Shown here piece after piece: positions 33,537-42,452 of a DNA stretch of 58,236 nt (position 1 is the stretch's first letter; the number at the start of each line of letters is the position of its first letter). Source of the DNA: Pseudomonadota bacterium (lineage in GTDB: Bacteria; Pseudomonadota; Gammaproteobacteria; Burkholderiales; Gallionellaceae); NCBI GenBank assembly GCA_021800795.1, contig JAJYYO010000022.1, positions 1-58,236 on the forward strand, in the 5' to 3' direction. The notes below the pieces were generated by a model. The model did not search any database. It was given only the letters and a program-made list of their open reading frames with translations, and was not told the origin of the DNA. A program made the position numbers and the translations under genes.

Positions 33537-34619
33537 ATGGAAATTGAAACTTTTTACGAAGTGATGAGGCGGCAGGGCATCACGCGGCGCAGTTTTCTGA
33601 AATTTTGCAGTCTGACCGCCGCATCGCTGGGACTGGCGCCCGGTTTTGCGCCTAAGATTGCCCATGCGATGGAAACCAAACCGCGCACGCCGGTGATCTG
33701 GCTGCACGGGCTGGAGTGCACCTGCTGCTCCGAATCCTTCATTCGTTCGGCGCACCCGCTGACCAAGGATGTCGTACTTTCCATGCTCTCGCTCGATTAT
33801 GACGATACACTGATGGCGGCAGCAGGTTATCAGGCTGAGGAAATCATCGCCGACATCCGCAAGAAATACAAAGGTAATTTTATTCTGGCGGTGGAAGGCA
33901 ACCCGCCGCTCAACGAAGACGGCATGTATTGCATCCATGGCGGGCGGCCGTTCGTCGAGGTGCTGAAGGAGACCGCTGCCGACGCCAAGGCGATTATTTC
34001 CTGGGGATCGTGCGCATCCTGGGGATGCGTGCAGGCGGCCAAGCCGAATCCGACGCGGGCGACCCCGGTGCACAAGGTCATCACCGACAAGCCCATCATC
34101 AAGGTGCCGGGATGCCCGCCTATTGCGGAAGTGATGACGGCGGTGATCACCTATATGCTGACCTTCGATCGCATCCCCGAGCTGGATCGTCAGGGACGCC
34201 CCAAGATGTTCTACGGTCAGCGCATCCACGACAAGTGTTACCGGCGCGCCCACTTCGATGCGGGCCAGTTCGTCGAGCATTGGGATGACGATGCCGCGCG
34301 CAAAGGCTACTGTCTGTACAAGATGGGCTGCAAGGGGCCGACCACGTATAACGCCTGTTCCACGGTGCGCTGGAACGACGGCGTGTCCTTCCCGATTCAG
34401 TCAGGTCATGGCTGCATAGGCTGCTCCGAAGACGGTTTCTGGGATAAGGGCGGGTTCTATAACCGCGTTACCGGCATCCATCAATTCGGCATCGAAGCCA
34501 ATGCCGACAAGGTGGGTGAAACGGTCGCCGGTGTAACGGGTGTCGCCATCGCGGCACATGCCGCAGCCAGTGCGCTGAGCCGCGCACGCCACAAAGATCA
34601 GAACAAGGAGGGCAACTAA
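33537..34619 (+). CDS. hoxK: Membrane-bound [NiFe] hydrogenase small subunit, oxygen-tolerant type
   Basis: A 360-residue Tat-exported iron-sulphur subunit (RRSFLK at 17-22; cleavage expected after AHA44). Numbered from that cut, the proximal-cluster cysteines are 17, 19, 20, 115, 120 and 149 ([18 protein letters not shown]). These are the six ligands of the [4Fe-3S] cluster known in oxygen-tolerant group 1d enzymes. Medial and distal ligands are in [20 protein letters not shown] and [14 protein letters not shown], and a C-terminal helix anchors it to HoxZ. It carries electrons from the NiFe site. The start has AGGGGG upstream; ATG at 33513 is an alternative. Confidence 0.97.
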   Translation: MEIETFYEVMRRQGITRRSFLKFCSLTAASLGLAPGFAPKIAHAMETKPRTPVIWLHGLECTCCSESFIRSAHPLTKDVVLSMLSLDYDDTLMAAAGYQAEEIIADIRKKYKGNFILAVEGNPPLNEDGMYCIHGGRPFVEVLKETAADAKAIISWGSCASWGCVQAAKPNPTRATPVHKVITDKPIIKVPGCPPIAEVMTAVITYMLTFDRIPELDRQGRPKMFYGQRIHDKCYRRAHFDAGQFVEHWDDDAARKGYCLYKMGCKGPTTYNACSTVRWNDGVSFPIQSGHGCIGCSEDGFWDKGGFYNRVTGIHQFGIEANADKVGETVAGVTGVAIAAHAAASALSRARHKDQNKEGN

Positions 34620-34621
34620 TC

Positions 34622-36421
34622 ATGACAGCGTATGAAACACAGGGTTTCAAACTCGACAACTCCGGCCGCCGCGTGGTCGTCGATCCGGTTTGCCGCATCG
34701 AGGGGCATTTGCGCGTCGAGGTCAATCTCGATGCCGACAACGTGATCCGCAACGCGGTGTCCACCGGCACCATGTGGCGCGGGCTGGAAGTGATCCTCAA
34801 GGGCCGCGACCCGCGCGACGCCTGGGCTTTTACTGAACGCATCTGCGGCGTCTGCACCGGCACCCATGCGCTGACTTCGGTTCGTGCGGTGGAGGATGCG
34901 CTGTCCATCCAGATTCCCGAGAACGCCAACACCATCCGCAATATCATGCAGCTGAATCTGTATGTGCACGACCATCTGGTGCATTTTTATCATCTGCACG
35001 CGCTGGACTGGGTGGATGTGGTGTCCGCCTTGAAAGCCGATCCGAAGAAAACTTCCGAGCTGGCGCAAAGTATTTCCGACTGGCCGCTGTCCTCGCCCGG
35101 CTATTTCCGCGATGTGCAGAACCGCCTGAAAAAGTTTGTCGAATCGGGGCAGCTGGGTCCCTTCAGCAACGGTTACTGGGGAAGCCCCGCCTACAAGCTG
35201 CCGCCTGAAGCCAACCTGATGGCGGTCACGCATTATCTGGAAGCGCTGGATTTCCAGAAGGAGATCGTCAAGGTGCACACCGTTTTCGGCGGCAAGAATC
35301 CGCATCCCAACTGGCTGGTGGGCGGCGTACCCTGCGCGATCAACCTGAACGAGGTCGGGGCGGTAGGTGCGATCAACATGGAACGCCTGAATCTGGTCAA
35401 GAGCATCATCGACCGCACGCGCGAGTTCGTTGAGAAAGTCTATATACCCGACCTGCTGGCGATTGCTTCCTTCTACAAGGACTGGACCTTCGGCGGCGGG
35501 CTGTCTTCCAGAAATATCATGTCCTACGGCGACATTCCGAACAAGGCGAACGACTATTCGGCCGCTAACCTGCTGTTGCCGCGCGGCGCAATCATCAACG
35601 GCGATCTTTCCCATGTGCACGAGATCGACCTGCGCAATCCGGACGAGATACAGGAATTCGTATCGCACTCGTGGTACAAATATCCGGACGAGAGCCGTGG
35701 CCTGCACCCCTGGGACGGTGTCACCGAGCCCAACTATCATCCCGAAGGACCCAACTTCAAGGGTACGCGCACCAAAATCGAACAGCTCGACGAAAGCGCC
35801 AAGTATTCGTGGATCAAGGCGCCGCGCTGGAAGGGCAACGCAATGGAAGTCGGCCCCTTGTCGCGCATGGTGTTGGGTTATGTGCAACCCAAGCAATATC
35901 CGTTCATCAAGGACACCATAGACAGCGTTTTAAGGAAACTCGACCTGCCGGTCACCGCCCTGTTCTCCACGCTGGGTCGCACCGCCGCGCGCGGCATCGA
36001 GACGCTTTATTGCGCGAAATTGCAGGAAGAGCAGTTCGACAAGCTGATCGCAAATCTGAAGGCGGGCGACTCGGCGACCGCCAATGTCGAAAAATGGGAG
36101 CCCGCAAGCTGGCCGAAAGCGGCCAAAGGCGTCGGTTTTACCGAAGCGCCGCGCGGATCGCTGGGACACTGGATCAAGATCAAGGATACCCGGATCGAGA
36201 ATTACCAGTGCGTGGTGCCGACCACCTGGAACGGCAGTCCGCGCGATCCCAAGGGACAGATCGGTGCGTTCGAAGCTGCGCTGATGAATACGCCGGTGGC
36301 CCGCGCCGATCAGCCGCTGGAAATTTTGCGCACCCTGCACAGTTTCGACCCGTGTCTGGCATGCTCGACGCATGTGATGTCGCCGGACGGGCAGGAATTG
36401 ACCAAGGTCACGGTACGTTAA
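34622..36421 (+). CDS. hoxG: Membrane-bound [NiFe] hydrogenase large subunit
   Basis: A 599-residue catalytic subunit that splits H2 at the periplasmic face. The NiFe ligands are in [10 protein letters not shown] (Cys75, Cys78) and DPCLACSTH (Cys578, Cys581). The 15-residue tail after His584 ([15 protein letters not shown]) is the extension removed by HoxM after nickel insertion. Group 1d features are strong throughout. AAGGAGG at the end of hoxK provides the ribosome site. The long open frame on the opposite strand (34616-35896) is a shadow. Confidence 0.98.
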   Translation: MTAYETQGFKLDNSGRRVVVDPVCRIEGHLRVEVNLDADNVIRNAVSTGTMWRGLEVILKGRDPRDAWAFTERICGVCTGTHALTSVRAVEDALSIQIPENANTIRNIMQLNLYVHDHLVHFYHLHALDWVDVVSALKADPKKTSELAQSISDWPLSSPGYFRDVQNRLKKFVESGQLGPFSNGYWGSPAYKLPPEANLMAVTHYLEALDFQKEIVKVHTVFGGKNPHPNWLVGGVPCAINLNEVGAVGAINMERLNLVKSIIDRTREFVEKVYIPDLLAIASFYKDWTFGGGLSSRNIMSYGDIPNKANDYSAANLLLPRGAIINGDLSHVHEIDLRNPDEIQEFVSHSWYKYPDESRGLHPWDGVTEPNYHPEGPNFKGTRTKIEQLDESAKYSWIKAPRWKGNAMEVGPLSRMVLGYVQPKQYPFIKDTIDSVLRKLDLPVTALFSTLGRTAARGIETLYCAKLQEEQFDKLIANLKAGDSATANVEKWEPASWPKAAKGVGFTEAPRGSLGHWIKIKDTRIENYQCVVPTTWNGSPRDPKGQIGAFEAALMNTPVARADQPLEILRTLHSFDPCLACSTHVMSPDGQELTKVTVR

Positions 36422-36437
36422 CGTCAAGGAGAAAGCC

Positions 36438-37124
36438 ATGATAGTCAAAACGATGGATGAAACGGCTGCCGGCGCCACCGTGTACGTGTATGAGGCGCCG
36501 GTCAGGCTGTGGCACTGGATCAGCGCGCTGTGTATTGTGGTGCTGGCAATCACGGGTTATTTCATCGCCAGCCCGTTGCCCAGCGTGTCCGGCGAGGCGA
36601 GTGAACATTTCCTGATGGGCTACATACGCTTTGCCCATTTTGCGGCGGCCTATATTTTCGCGGTCGGCTTTGTTGCGCGCATCTACTGGGCGATGGTGGG
36701 CAACAAAAATGCCCGGCAGTTGTTCGTGCCGCCGCCGGTGTTTAACCTGGACTGGTGGGCAGGGATGTTTCATGAATTGCGCTGGTATCTGTTTCTGGAG
36801 AAGGAACCGCGGAAATACGTGGGCCACAACCCGCTGGCGCTGCTGTTCATGTTCATCGCCATCACCTTGGGCGGCCTGTTCATGATCGTTACCGGATTCG
36901 CGCTGTATGGCGAAGGCGCGCAAGGCTGGTCGCATGCGCTGTTTTCCAGCTGGGTGATCCCCTTGTTCGGCCAGAGTCAGGACGTGCATACCTGGCACCA
37001 CATGGTGGCATGGGGCATCGTCTGGTTCATCATGCTGCACGTCTATGCCGCGATCCGCGAAGACATCATGTCGCCGCAAACCATGGTCAGCGCCATCATC
37101 AGCGGATACCGGTCGTTCAGGTAA
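36438..37124 (+). CDS. hoxZ: Hydrogenase cytochrome b subunit
   Basis: A 228-residue di-haem cytochrome b with four membrane helices. Haem-ligand histidines sit in RLWHWISAL, YIRFAHFAAAY and DVHTWHHMVAWG...MLHVY. It anchors HoxKG and passes electrons to the quinone pool. AAGGAGA lies just before the ATG. It ends the first block of the cluster; a toxin-antitoxin pair on the other strand follows where hoxM would be expected. Confidence 0.97.
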   Translation: MIVKTMDETAAGATVYVYEAPVRLWHWISALCIVVLAITGYFIASPLPSVSGEASEHFLMGYIRFAHFAAAYIFAVGFVARIYWAMVGNKNARQLFVPPPVFNLDWWAGMFHELRWYLFLEKEPRKYVGHNPLALLFMFIAITLGGLFMIVTGFALYGEGAQGWSHALFSSWVIPLFGQSQDVHTWHHMVAWGIVWFIMLHVYAAIREDIMSPQTMVSAIISGYRSFR

Positions 37125-37134
37125 TAGTATCAAG

Positions 37135-37167
37135 GGTGGATAAAGACGCGTAGGCGGCGTATCCACC
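37135..37167. repeat. Dispersed hairpin (GGTGGATA...TATCCACC)
   Basis: A perfect 8-bp inverted repeat around a 17-base centre, 10 bp after the hoxZ stop. It is related to the hairpin at 2351-2384. It may end hoxKGZ transcripts or mark the left edge of the inserted toxin-antitoxin segment. Confidence 0.6.
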
Positions 37168-37219
37168 ACTATGCACAGGTTAAAAAGGGGCCGCTACCCT
37201 TTTTGTTTTAGCATGCTCA

Positions 37220-37510
37220 TCATTTGGATAGCTGCTTCCTGGTCCAGCTCGGGTTACTACGGCAATCCAGAACTGCAAATACGGTGACTTCATCGTCTGT
37301 GACACGGTAATAAACAGCGAATGGAAAACGTTTTGAGAGTAGCCGGTGGCAGCCAAGCACTATACGGTGCATTCCCGCGAAGGCCAGTGAGTCGATGTCG
37401 GAATAGAGCGTATCCAGAAAGTAGGTACCGAGCGCATCTGCTTGTGATTCGTAGAACCGGTAACCTTCTTCGAGATCACTCTCCGCTGCGCTGAGGATTT
37501 TTATTCTCAT
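37220..37510 (-). CDS. RelE/ParE-family toxin
   Basis: A 96-residue protein of the ParE toxin family: MRIKILSAAESDLEEGYRFYESQ at the N-terminus, then KRFPFAVYYRVTDDEVTVFAVLDCRSNP. It overlaps the upstream antitoxin gene by four bases. ParE toxins inhibit gyrase and RelE toxins cleave mRNA; the sequence fits the ParE branch better. Inserted between hoxZ and hoxM on the opposite strand. Confidence 0.88.
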   Translation of the reverse strand: MRIKILSAAESDLEEGYRFYESQADALGTYFLDTLYSDIDSLAFAGMHRIVLGCHRLLSKRFPFAVYYRVTDDEVTVFAVLDCRSNPSWTRKQLSK

Positions 37511-37728
37511 GAGACGTTTTTATTGATTCTTTCTTTAGCTTCTGCCCAGTCTGAAATGGTTGCCTGGCCAGTATTCAAGGCTGCTTCGCGATCATTGAGA
37601 ACTGCTTCATGCCACGCCGGGGACAACAGATTTATTTCGTCACCCGCCATGTCCGCCCAAAGCGTCTCCATTAAATCCAGTTTCTGGGTAAACGAAAGTT
37701 GTGCAATGGGCACGTCGATCCTGTTCAT
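37507..37728 (-). CDS. Addiction-module antitoxin (unstab_antitox family)
   Basis: A 73-residue protein with the PF09720-type pattern: IAQLSFTQKLDLMETLWADM, then LSPAWHEAVLNDREAALNTG, ending in an acidic-basic tail. Such proteins are paired with ParE-like toxins and neutralise them. The start at 37728 has AAGGA six bases upstream; the frame extends five codons further. Its stop overlaps the toxin start (ATGA). Confidence 0.88.
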   Translation of the reverse strand: MNRIDVPIAQLSFTQKLDLMETLWADMAGDEINLLSPAWHEAVLNDREAALNTGQATISDWAEAKERINKNVS

Positions 37729-37948
37729 TCTGTTTCCTTTCATATGGCTTGTGCGCCAATTCGATCAGAACAATTATAACGGTAACAACGGGCTGCAACA
37801 CATGATAGGTAAACAATCGGAAACCCGCGTAAGGCGGATTCGCAATTTTGTTAGCCTCAAGTAGCGTATCCGTTTGTGCGTAAGCTATGCATATTTGACC
37901 ATCCCCTGATTTTTTACAGGTTAACATTGTTCCATAATCTACAAAAAC

Positions 37949-37965
37949 CGGAATGTTACATTCCG
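37949..37965. promoter_or_regulatory. Candidate operator, CGGAATG-TTA-CATTCCG
   Basis: A perfect 7-bp inverted repeat with a 3-base centre, centred about 84 bp upstream of the -24 element before hoxM. A near-identical form, CGGAAAG-CAA-CTTTCCG, lies at 57925-57941, about 107 bp upstream of another sigma-54-like site. Role inferred from the shared form and position. Confidence 0.35.
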
Positions 37966-38039
37966 TATTGATCGTTCGCTTCATTCTTTTGTTTTTTATA
38001 ATTGACTGAGTAATAAGTGAAAATTTGCCTGCTGGCGGC

Positions 38040-38055
38040 TGGCACGAGTAGTGCT
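38040..38055 (+). promoter_or_regulatory. Sigma-54-like promoter for hoxMLOQRTV-hypABF
   Basis: TGGCACG-AGTA-GTGCT: a perfect -24 half, correct spacing, and the -12 half with GC kept and one change (G for T). The start would be near 38066, some 20 bases before the hoxM ATG. It would restore expression of the maturation genes despite the toxin-antitoxin insertion upstream. Confidence 0.55.
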
Positions 38056-38087
38056 GTAATAAAACGGCCAAACTCTATAAGTGCGCG

Positions 38088-38711
38088 ATGAAAAATACTC
38101 AACTGTTGATACTCGGCATAGGCAACATTCTGTGGGCGGATGAAGGCTTCGGCGTGCGATGCGTGGAAGCGATGAATGCCGCCTACCAGTTTGGCGATAA
38201 TGTGGTGCTGATGGATGGCGGCACGCAGGGGCTGTATTTGCTGCCGTATCTGGTGGACGCGCAGCGACTGATCGTATTCGACGCGGTGGATTACGGAAAA
38301 AAACCCGGCGAGATGGTGATCGCGAAGGATGACGAGGTGCCGCGCTTCATGGGCGTAAAAAAAATGAGTCTGCATCAGACCGGTTTTCAGGAAGTCATCG
38401 CCTGCGCATCGCTGGCCGGCAAGCTGCCCGAATCCATGCTGCTGATCGGCGTGCAGCCTGAACATCTGGAAGATTTCGGCGGCAGTTTGCGCAAATCTGT
38501 GAAGGCGCAGATTCCGGCTGCGCTGAACGCAGCACTTGAATTGATGGCGCAGTGGGGCATTCCTTATGCGCCGCGCACCTCGCCGATTCCCAGCCGCTGT
38601 ATCAACGGCGACGTGCTGGACATGGACAGCTATGAATCGGGTCGCCCTCCGGCAGAACTGGCCTGCCGTTTCGGCGACGAGCGGTTTCTGGCGGGATCGG
38701 CGGGGACTTGA
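38088..38711 (+). CDS. hoxM: Hydrogenase maturation endopeptidase HoxM (HyaD/HupD)
   Basis: A 207-residue nickel-dependent protease that removes the HoxG C-terminal tail. Predicted metal ligands are Glu19 (LWADEGFG), an Asp near residue 65-68 (IVFDAVDYG) and His96 (SLHQTGFQE). The N-terminus LLILGIGNILWADEG is the family signature. The ribosome site is weak. hoxL follows four bases after its stop. Confidence 0.95.
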   Translation: MKNTQLLILGIGNILWADEGFGVRCVEAMNAAYQFGDNVVLMDGGTQGLYLLPYLVDAQRLIVFDAVDYGKKPGEMVIAKDDEVPRFMGVKKMSLHQTGFQEVIACASLAGKLPESMLLIGVQPEHLEDFGGSLRKSVKAQIPAALNAALELMAQWGIPYAPRTSPIPSRCINGDVLDMDSYESGRPPAELACRFGDERFLAGSAGT

Positions 38712-38715
38712 ATAT

Positions 38716-39021
38716 ATGTGCATAGGCATACCCATGCAGGTTATGGAAGTCGAAGACCTGTTCGCCTGGTGCGAGGGTCGAAACGGGCGGCTGCGCATCA
38801 ACACCATGCTGACAGGCGATGTTCGTCCCGGAGACTGGCTGCTGACTTTTATGGACAGCGCGCGTGAGATCATCGATGCCGGGCGTGCCGCGCTGATCAA
38901 TTCCGCATTGGAAGCGCTGGCCCGAGTGGCTGCCGGCGAGACCGATTTCGATGACTGTTTTGCCGATCTGATCGGCAGAGAACCGCAGTTGCCCGATTTT
39001 TTACGAGCTGGAAAGGAATGA
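38716..39021 (+). CDS. hoxL: HypC-family hydrogenase chaperone HoxL
   Basis: A 101-residue HypC/HupF homologue beginning MCIGIPMQV; the Cys2 exposed after Met removal binds the Fe(CN)2CO unit. It delivers the iron centre specifically to HoxG, while HypC (50046-50282) is the general factor. The ATG at 38716 follows the hoxM stop by four bases. The stop overlaps the hoxO start (ATGA). Confidence 0.95.
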   Translation: MCIGIPMQVMEVEDLFAWCEGRNGRLRINTMLTGDVRPGDWLLTFMDSAREIIDAGRAALINSALEALARVAAGETDFDDCFADLIGREPQLPDFLRAGKE

Positions 39022-39491
39022 ACATGGATGCGGCCTGGAAACCCCCGCGCTCTGCGATGAGTCTCAACTTCAGCGGCTTGCTGGACAGACTGGCGGCAAA
39101 GCACGCTCTGTCCGATCTCGATCAGGCAGGGTTTCAGACTTTCATGGATGGCGCAGGGATGGGCGTGGTGCTGCTCACCGATGAGCCGGACACCGCTGCG
39201 GAAAACTGGGATACCGCGGTGATCTTTCCCGAGCTGCTGACAGTGGCGGGCAATAATCTGCGGGCCGCTGTCATGCGCCCGGAACAGGCGCGTGGCCTGA
39301 TGGCGCGCTTCGGCATCGGAAGGTTGCCGGCATTGCTGTTTCTGCGCGACGGCGGTTATGTCGGCGCGATCGAAGGCTTGCGCGACTGGTCTGAATATGT
39401 GAATGAGTGCGCGGCCATGCTGCGAAAACCGCTCAGCCGTGCGCCCTCGATAGGGATTGCCGTGTCTGCTGTTTCTGATTGTAAACAGTAA
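39018..39491 (+). CDS. hoxO: Hydrogenase-1 accessory protein HoxO (HyaE/HupG family)
   Basis: A 157-residue thioredoxin-fold protein without a CxxC redox site (ENWDTAVIFPELLT, RFGIGRLPALLFLRDGGYVG). HoxO/HyaE proteins bind the Tat signal of the small subunit and hold it until maturation is complete; together with HoxQ they protect HoxK in oxygen. Starts inside hoxL (ATGA). Confidence 0.92.
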   Translation: MNMDAAWKPPRSAMSLNFSGLLDRLAAKHALSDLDQAGFQTFMDGAGMGVVLLTDEPDTAAENWDTAVIFPELLTVAGNNLRAAVMRPEQARGLMARFGIGRLPALLFLRDGGYVGAIEGLRDWSEYVNECAAMLRKPLSRAPSIGIAVSAVSDCKQ

Positions 39492-39501
39492 GGATAAGAT
39501 C

Positions 39502-40326
39502 ATGAGAGATTTTCCCATTCCGGTGGTAGGCGTCGGTTCACAGATTGAGGCGGAAGTGGTGGATTACCTGCCCCTGCCGAATGAAATGACCACTTTTGCG
39601 ATGCCGGTCGTGAATCTGGAAGCCGAACCGGAAATACTGGGGGCGGTTTGCGCAGTGCTGGAAAATTTGCGCTGCGCCATGCTTGCTCAAGGAGAGGCCA
39701 GAATAGAACTAACTGGACTGAAGCCCGCTGTAGTGGAACTGATCAACCAGTCTCTCGGGCAGGGCGAAGTCAGCGTGATCGTGCGGGAACCCGGCAATCT
39801 GCATATTCAGGAAACCGTGTTCGCCGGGGTTTGGCGCGTGCAGGAAATTTCCGGGCAATCCGTGCGCGATGTGCTGCACGCCTGCGCTATTCCTCCCGAG
39901 GTGCAGCAATCCGCCATGTCGGGTACTGTAACCGTCAGCGCGCCGCCGATGCGGCAGGGGATGATGAATGCACCGGCCGTTCTCAACGAATTGCTGGAAA
40001 GATCGAAAAACCATCAGAAAGGCGCCGTAGCGCACATCATCAATCTGTCGCTGTTGCCGATGTCTCCGGAAGATCTTGCGTATCTGTACGATGCGTTCGG
40101 CACCGGGACGGTGAGCATCCTGTCGCGCGGCTATGGCAATTGCCGCATCACCAGCACGAGACTGGCCAACGTGTGGTGGGTGCAGTATTTCAACAGCATG
40201 GATCAGATCATCCTCAACACCCTGGAAGTGGCGGATGTGCCCGAAGTGGCGCTGGCGGCGAGCGATGATTTTCAGGACAGCATCGAGCGCCTTGCTGAAT
40301 GGCTGGCTGTGATGCGCGAGCAATAG
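39502..40326 (+). CDS. hoxQ: Hydrogenase accessory protein HoxQ (HyaF/HupH family)
   Basis: A 274-residue protein beginning MRDFPIPVVGVGSQ with two similar halves typical of HupH (LNELLERSKNHQKGAVAHIINLSLLPMSPEDLAYL, GYGNCRITSTRLANVWWVQYFNS). It works with HoxO in small-subunit maturation. AAGGA seven bases before the ATG fixes the start. Confidence 0.94.
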   Translation: MRDFPIPVVGVGSQIEAEVVDYLPLPNEMTTFAMPVVNLEAEPEILGAVCAVLENLRCAMLAQGEARIELTGLKPAVVELINQSLGQGEVSVIVREPGNLHIQETVFAGVWRVQEISGQSVRDVLHACAIPPEVQQSAMSGTVTVSAPPMRQGMMNAPAVLNELLERSKNHQKGAVAHIINLSLLPMSPEDLAYLYDAFGTGTVSILSRGYGNCRITSTRLANVWWVQYFNSMDQIILNTLEVADVPEVALAASDDFQDSIERLAEWLAVMREQ

Positions 40327-40330
40327 TCGA

Positions 40331-40534
40331 ATGTTCGAAGGTTCTTATTCAGGCGACAATAGCAGGATTGAAACAAGCGCCCGGTTGGAGTGCGGAATTT
40401 GCTGGTGGGTGTATGATCCTGCAAAGGGCGATCCGCTGACCTATGTTCCGTCCGGCACGCCATTTTCCGCGCTCCCCGAGCAATGGCGCTGCCCGAACTG
40501 CGATGCGCCTAAACACAAATTCATGGTGTTGTAA
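40331..40534 (+). CDS. hoxR: Rubredoxin HoxR (HupI)
   Basis: A 67-residue rubredoxin with the four iron ligands in LECGICWWVYD and WRCPNCDAPK. In oxygen-tolerant hydrogenase systems HoxR is needed for assembly of the special proximal cluster under aerobic conditions. Four-base gap from hoxQ; hoxT follows immediately. Confidence 0.95.
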   Translation: MFEGSYSGDNSRIETSARLECGICWWVYDPAKGDPLTYVPSGTPFSALPEQWRCPNCDAPKHKFMVL

Positions 40535-40535
40535 G

Positions 40536-41027
40536 ATGACGCAAGCCGTGCTGAAACTTGAAGCGGTATTCAACGAAATCGCCCGGACGCGCATGGTCGA
40601 TGTGCCCATACTCAACCCGGCAATGCGTGTCGAAGCCGTGGGCTTTCGCGTATGGGAGGGGCGCTGGATTGGTGTGCTGGTCACGCCCTGGATGATCAAT
40701 CTGGTGTTGCTGCCGGGAGAAGATGCACCGCTCGCCCCGCTGGTACTGGGTGAAAAATCAGTATGGCGTTTCCCGTCAGGCAGCTATGAATTCATGGGTT
40801 TGAACGAACCCATGTTGGGCGTCTGTCATGTCTGTTCCCTGATCTCACCGGTCATGGATTTCGCAACACATGAGGAGGCCGTGGGTGTCGCACAGGAAAT
40901 CAATAGCGCCCTGTTCGTCGAAGTCGAAGATAAACCGGCTGATGCAAAGATAAAAGGCGGCTTGATAAACCCGCAAAACATGTCGCGACGTGATTTTTTA
41001 CGCATACCCCTGATGGGCGGTCAGTGA
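40536..41027 (+). CDS. hoxT: Hydrogenase accessory protein HoxT (HupJ family)
   Basis: A 163-residue protein of the HupJ/HoxT family ([NiFe]-hydrogenase assembly chaperone): MVDVPILNPAMRVEAVGFR, WMINLVLLPG, SPVMDFATHEEAV, and a C-terminal MSRRDFLR segment that looks like a Tat motif but lies at the wrong end of the protein. It aids small-subunit assembly with HoxR. Stop overlaps the hoxV start (TGATG). Confidence 0.9.
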   Translation: MTQAVLKLEAVFNEIARTRMVDVPILNPAMRVEAVGFRVWEGRWIGVLVTPWMINLVLLPGEDAPLAPLVLGEKSVWRFPSGSYEFMGLNEPMLGVCHVCSLISPVMDFATHEEAVGVAQEINSALFVEVEDKPADAKIKGGLINPQNMSRRDFLRIPLMGGQ

Positions 41028-42109
41028 TGCCCGCTGCAAGCAAGCTGAATTTGCGCATCCAATGGGACGGTACAGCTGTGCTCGGGATCGAGGTGCAATC
41101 AACACGCCCCCCGGCTTATCGCTTGCTGTCGGGAAGACAGCCGGAAGAAGCGGTGCAACTGATACCCCTGTTGTATAGCGTGTGCGGCAAGGCGCAACAG
41201 GCGGCCGCGCTGGCGGCCTTATCCGCTGCACAGGGCCGGGCCGTGCCGCAAATCGAAAAGCTTGAACGCGCTGTAGTTTGCGAGGCGATGCAGGAACACT
41301 TGTGGCGTTTGCTGCTGGACTGGCCAAAACGGCTGGGTTTGCCGCCACATCAAAAATCATTCGTGCGCTGGCACGCTGCACTGAATGCAATCGCGGCAGG
41401 CCAGGGCAATGAAGAGAATTTAAAGGTTGAATTGCATCAGGTGTTGCTGGGCATGACGGCTGCAGAGTGGCGGCAGCTGGACACGCATGCACGGTTGCTT
41501 GAGTGCCTGAAGGTCAAACAGGGTTTGTTGGCGCCGATTATTATGGCACTCGACCTTGCGGAAAACCGGCTGGATTTTGCCGGAGAACAGGCGGGATGCG
41601 ATTTGATGCCGGTCTGGACAGTTTTCGATGTGAATCAGCAGCTGGCTGGCCAGTTTGGCACCGAATTTGCCGTCAGGCCGCAAGATAAAGGCCGTCCGCT
41701 GGAAACGGGAGCGCTGGCGCTGACTCAACGCAAGCCGTTTGTGCAGGATGTGTTGCGCATGCGCCCTGCCCGATTGCTGGCAAGACTGATTGCCAGACTG
41801 CTTGATTTACTGGATAGTGTGCCGGCGCGGGGGCGCATCGAACAGCTGGCTGTTGGAGAGGATGCCGGATTGTCGGTGGTGCAAACGGCGCGCGGGATGC
41901 TGCTGCACCAGGTGCGTATTGAAACCGGGCGTATTGCGCAGTATCTGATTGTGGCGCCCACCGAATGGAATTTTCATCCGCAAGGCGCGCTGAAAGCTTT
42001 AGTTGGCCTGCAGGAAAGCAATATGGCGCGCTTGATGGAGACGGTAAAACTATTCGTGTTGTCGCTCGATCCCTGTGTGGAATTCGAGATCGAGGTTGTT
42101 CATGCATGA
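41027..42109 (+). CDS. hoxV: Hydrogenase expression protein HoxV (HupK family)
   Basis: A 360-residue protein of the HupK family, a degenerate relative of the NiFe large subunit that acts as a scaffold passing the iron unit to HoxG. The C-terminal part keeps PTEWNFHPQGAL and the end motif DPCVEFEIEV, where DPCxxC of true large subunits is broken. ATG at 41027 is used; a GTG one codon earlier is possible. Confidence 0.92.
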   Translation: MPAASKLNLRIQWDGTAVLGIEVQSTRPPAYRLLSGRQPEEAVQLIPLLYSVCGKAQQAAALAALSAAQGRAVPQIEKLERAVVCEAMQEHLWRLLLDWPKRLGLPPHQKSFVRWHAALNAIAAGQGNEENLKVELHQVLLGMTAAEWRQLDTHARLLECLKVKQGLLAPIIMALDLAENRLDFAGEQAGCDLMPVWTVFDVNQQLAGQFGTEFAVRPQDKGRPLETGALALTQRKPFVQDVLRMRPARLLARLIARLLDLLDSVPARGRIEQLAVGEDAGLSVVQTARGMLLHQVRIETGRIAQYLIVAPTEWNFHPQGALKALVGLQESNMARLMETVKLFVLSLDPCVEFEIEVVHA

Positions 42110-42443
42110 GATGTCGCTGGCGGAAGGGATCGTGCAACTGGTTGAAGACGCGGTGCGCGCCGACGGATGCGCCCGGGTGCGCGCGGTGTGGCTGGAGATC
42201 GGCCAACTGGCTGCGGTTGAAAAAGAGTCGCTGCGCTTTTGTTTCGATGCGGTGACGCGCGATACCGTTGTAGAAGGTGCGCGTCTGGAAATCATCGAGA
42301 CGCCGGGGCAAGGCTGGTGCATGAAATGCGAAGGCAATGTGGCGGTGACGGCCTTGTATGAAGCCTGCCCTGTCTGCGGCAGCTACCAGATTCAGGTGAC
42401 GGGCGGTGACGCGATGCGCGTTAAAGAGCTGGAAGTCGAATAG
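42102..42443 (+). CDS. hypA: Hydrogenase nickel incorporation protein HypA
   Basis: A 113-residue nickel metallochaperone. The N-terminal MHEMSL provides the nickel site (Met1, His2, Glu3), and two pairs, CMKC and CPVC, hold the structural zinc. It works with HypB to insert Ni into the large subunits. The ATG lies inside the end of hoxV (8-base overlap). Confidence 0.97.
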   Translation: MHEMSLAEGIVQLVEDAVRADGCARVRAVWLEIGQLAAVEKESLRFCFDAVTRDTVVEGARLEIIETPGQGWCMKCEGNVAVTALYEACPVCGSYQIQVTGGDAMRVKELEVE

Positions 42444-42452
42444 GAGGTTGAT

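Larger units (their letters stand above)
37729..38087. other. 359-bp region between the toxin-antitoxin pair and hoxM
   Basis: No gene recognised; frames here are shadows. It holds the inverted repeat at 37949-37965 and a sigma-54-like promoter at 38040-38055 directed at hoxM. Base composition is lower in G+C than the flanking hox genes. Confidence 0.55.

Noticed and set aside
34616..35896. A 426-codon open frame opposite hoxG
   Set aside because: It lies wholly antisense to a clear catalytic subunit gene, has no family features, and arises from G+C-rich codon bias.
37956..39518. A 520-codon open frame opposite hoxM-hoxL-hoxO
   Set aside because: Antisense to three recognised maturation genes and without motifs.
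40950..41020. SRRDFLR at the HoxT C-terminus as a Tat signal
   Set aside because: Tat signals are N-terminal; here it ends the protein just before the stop and lacks a hydrophobic stretch.
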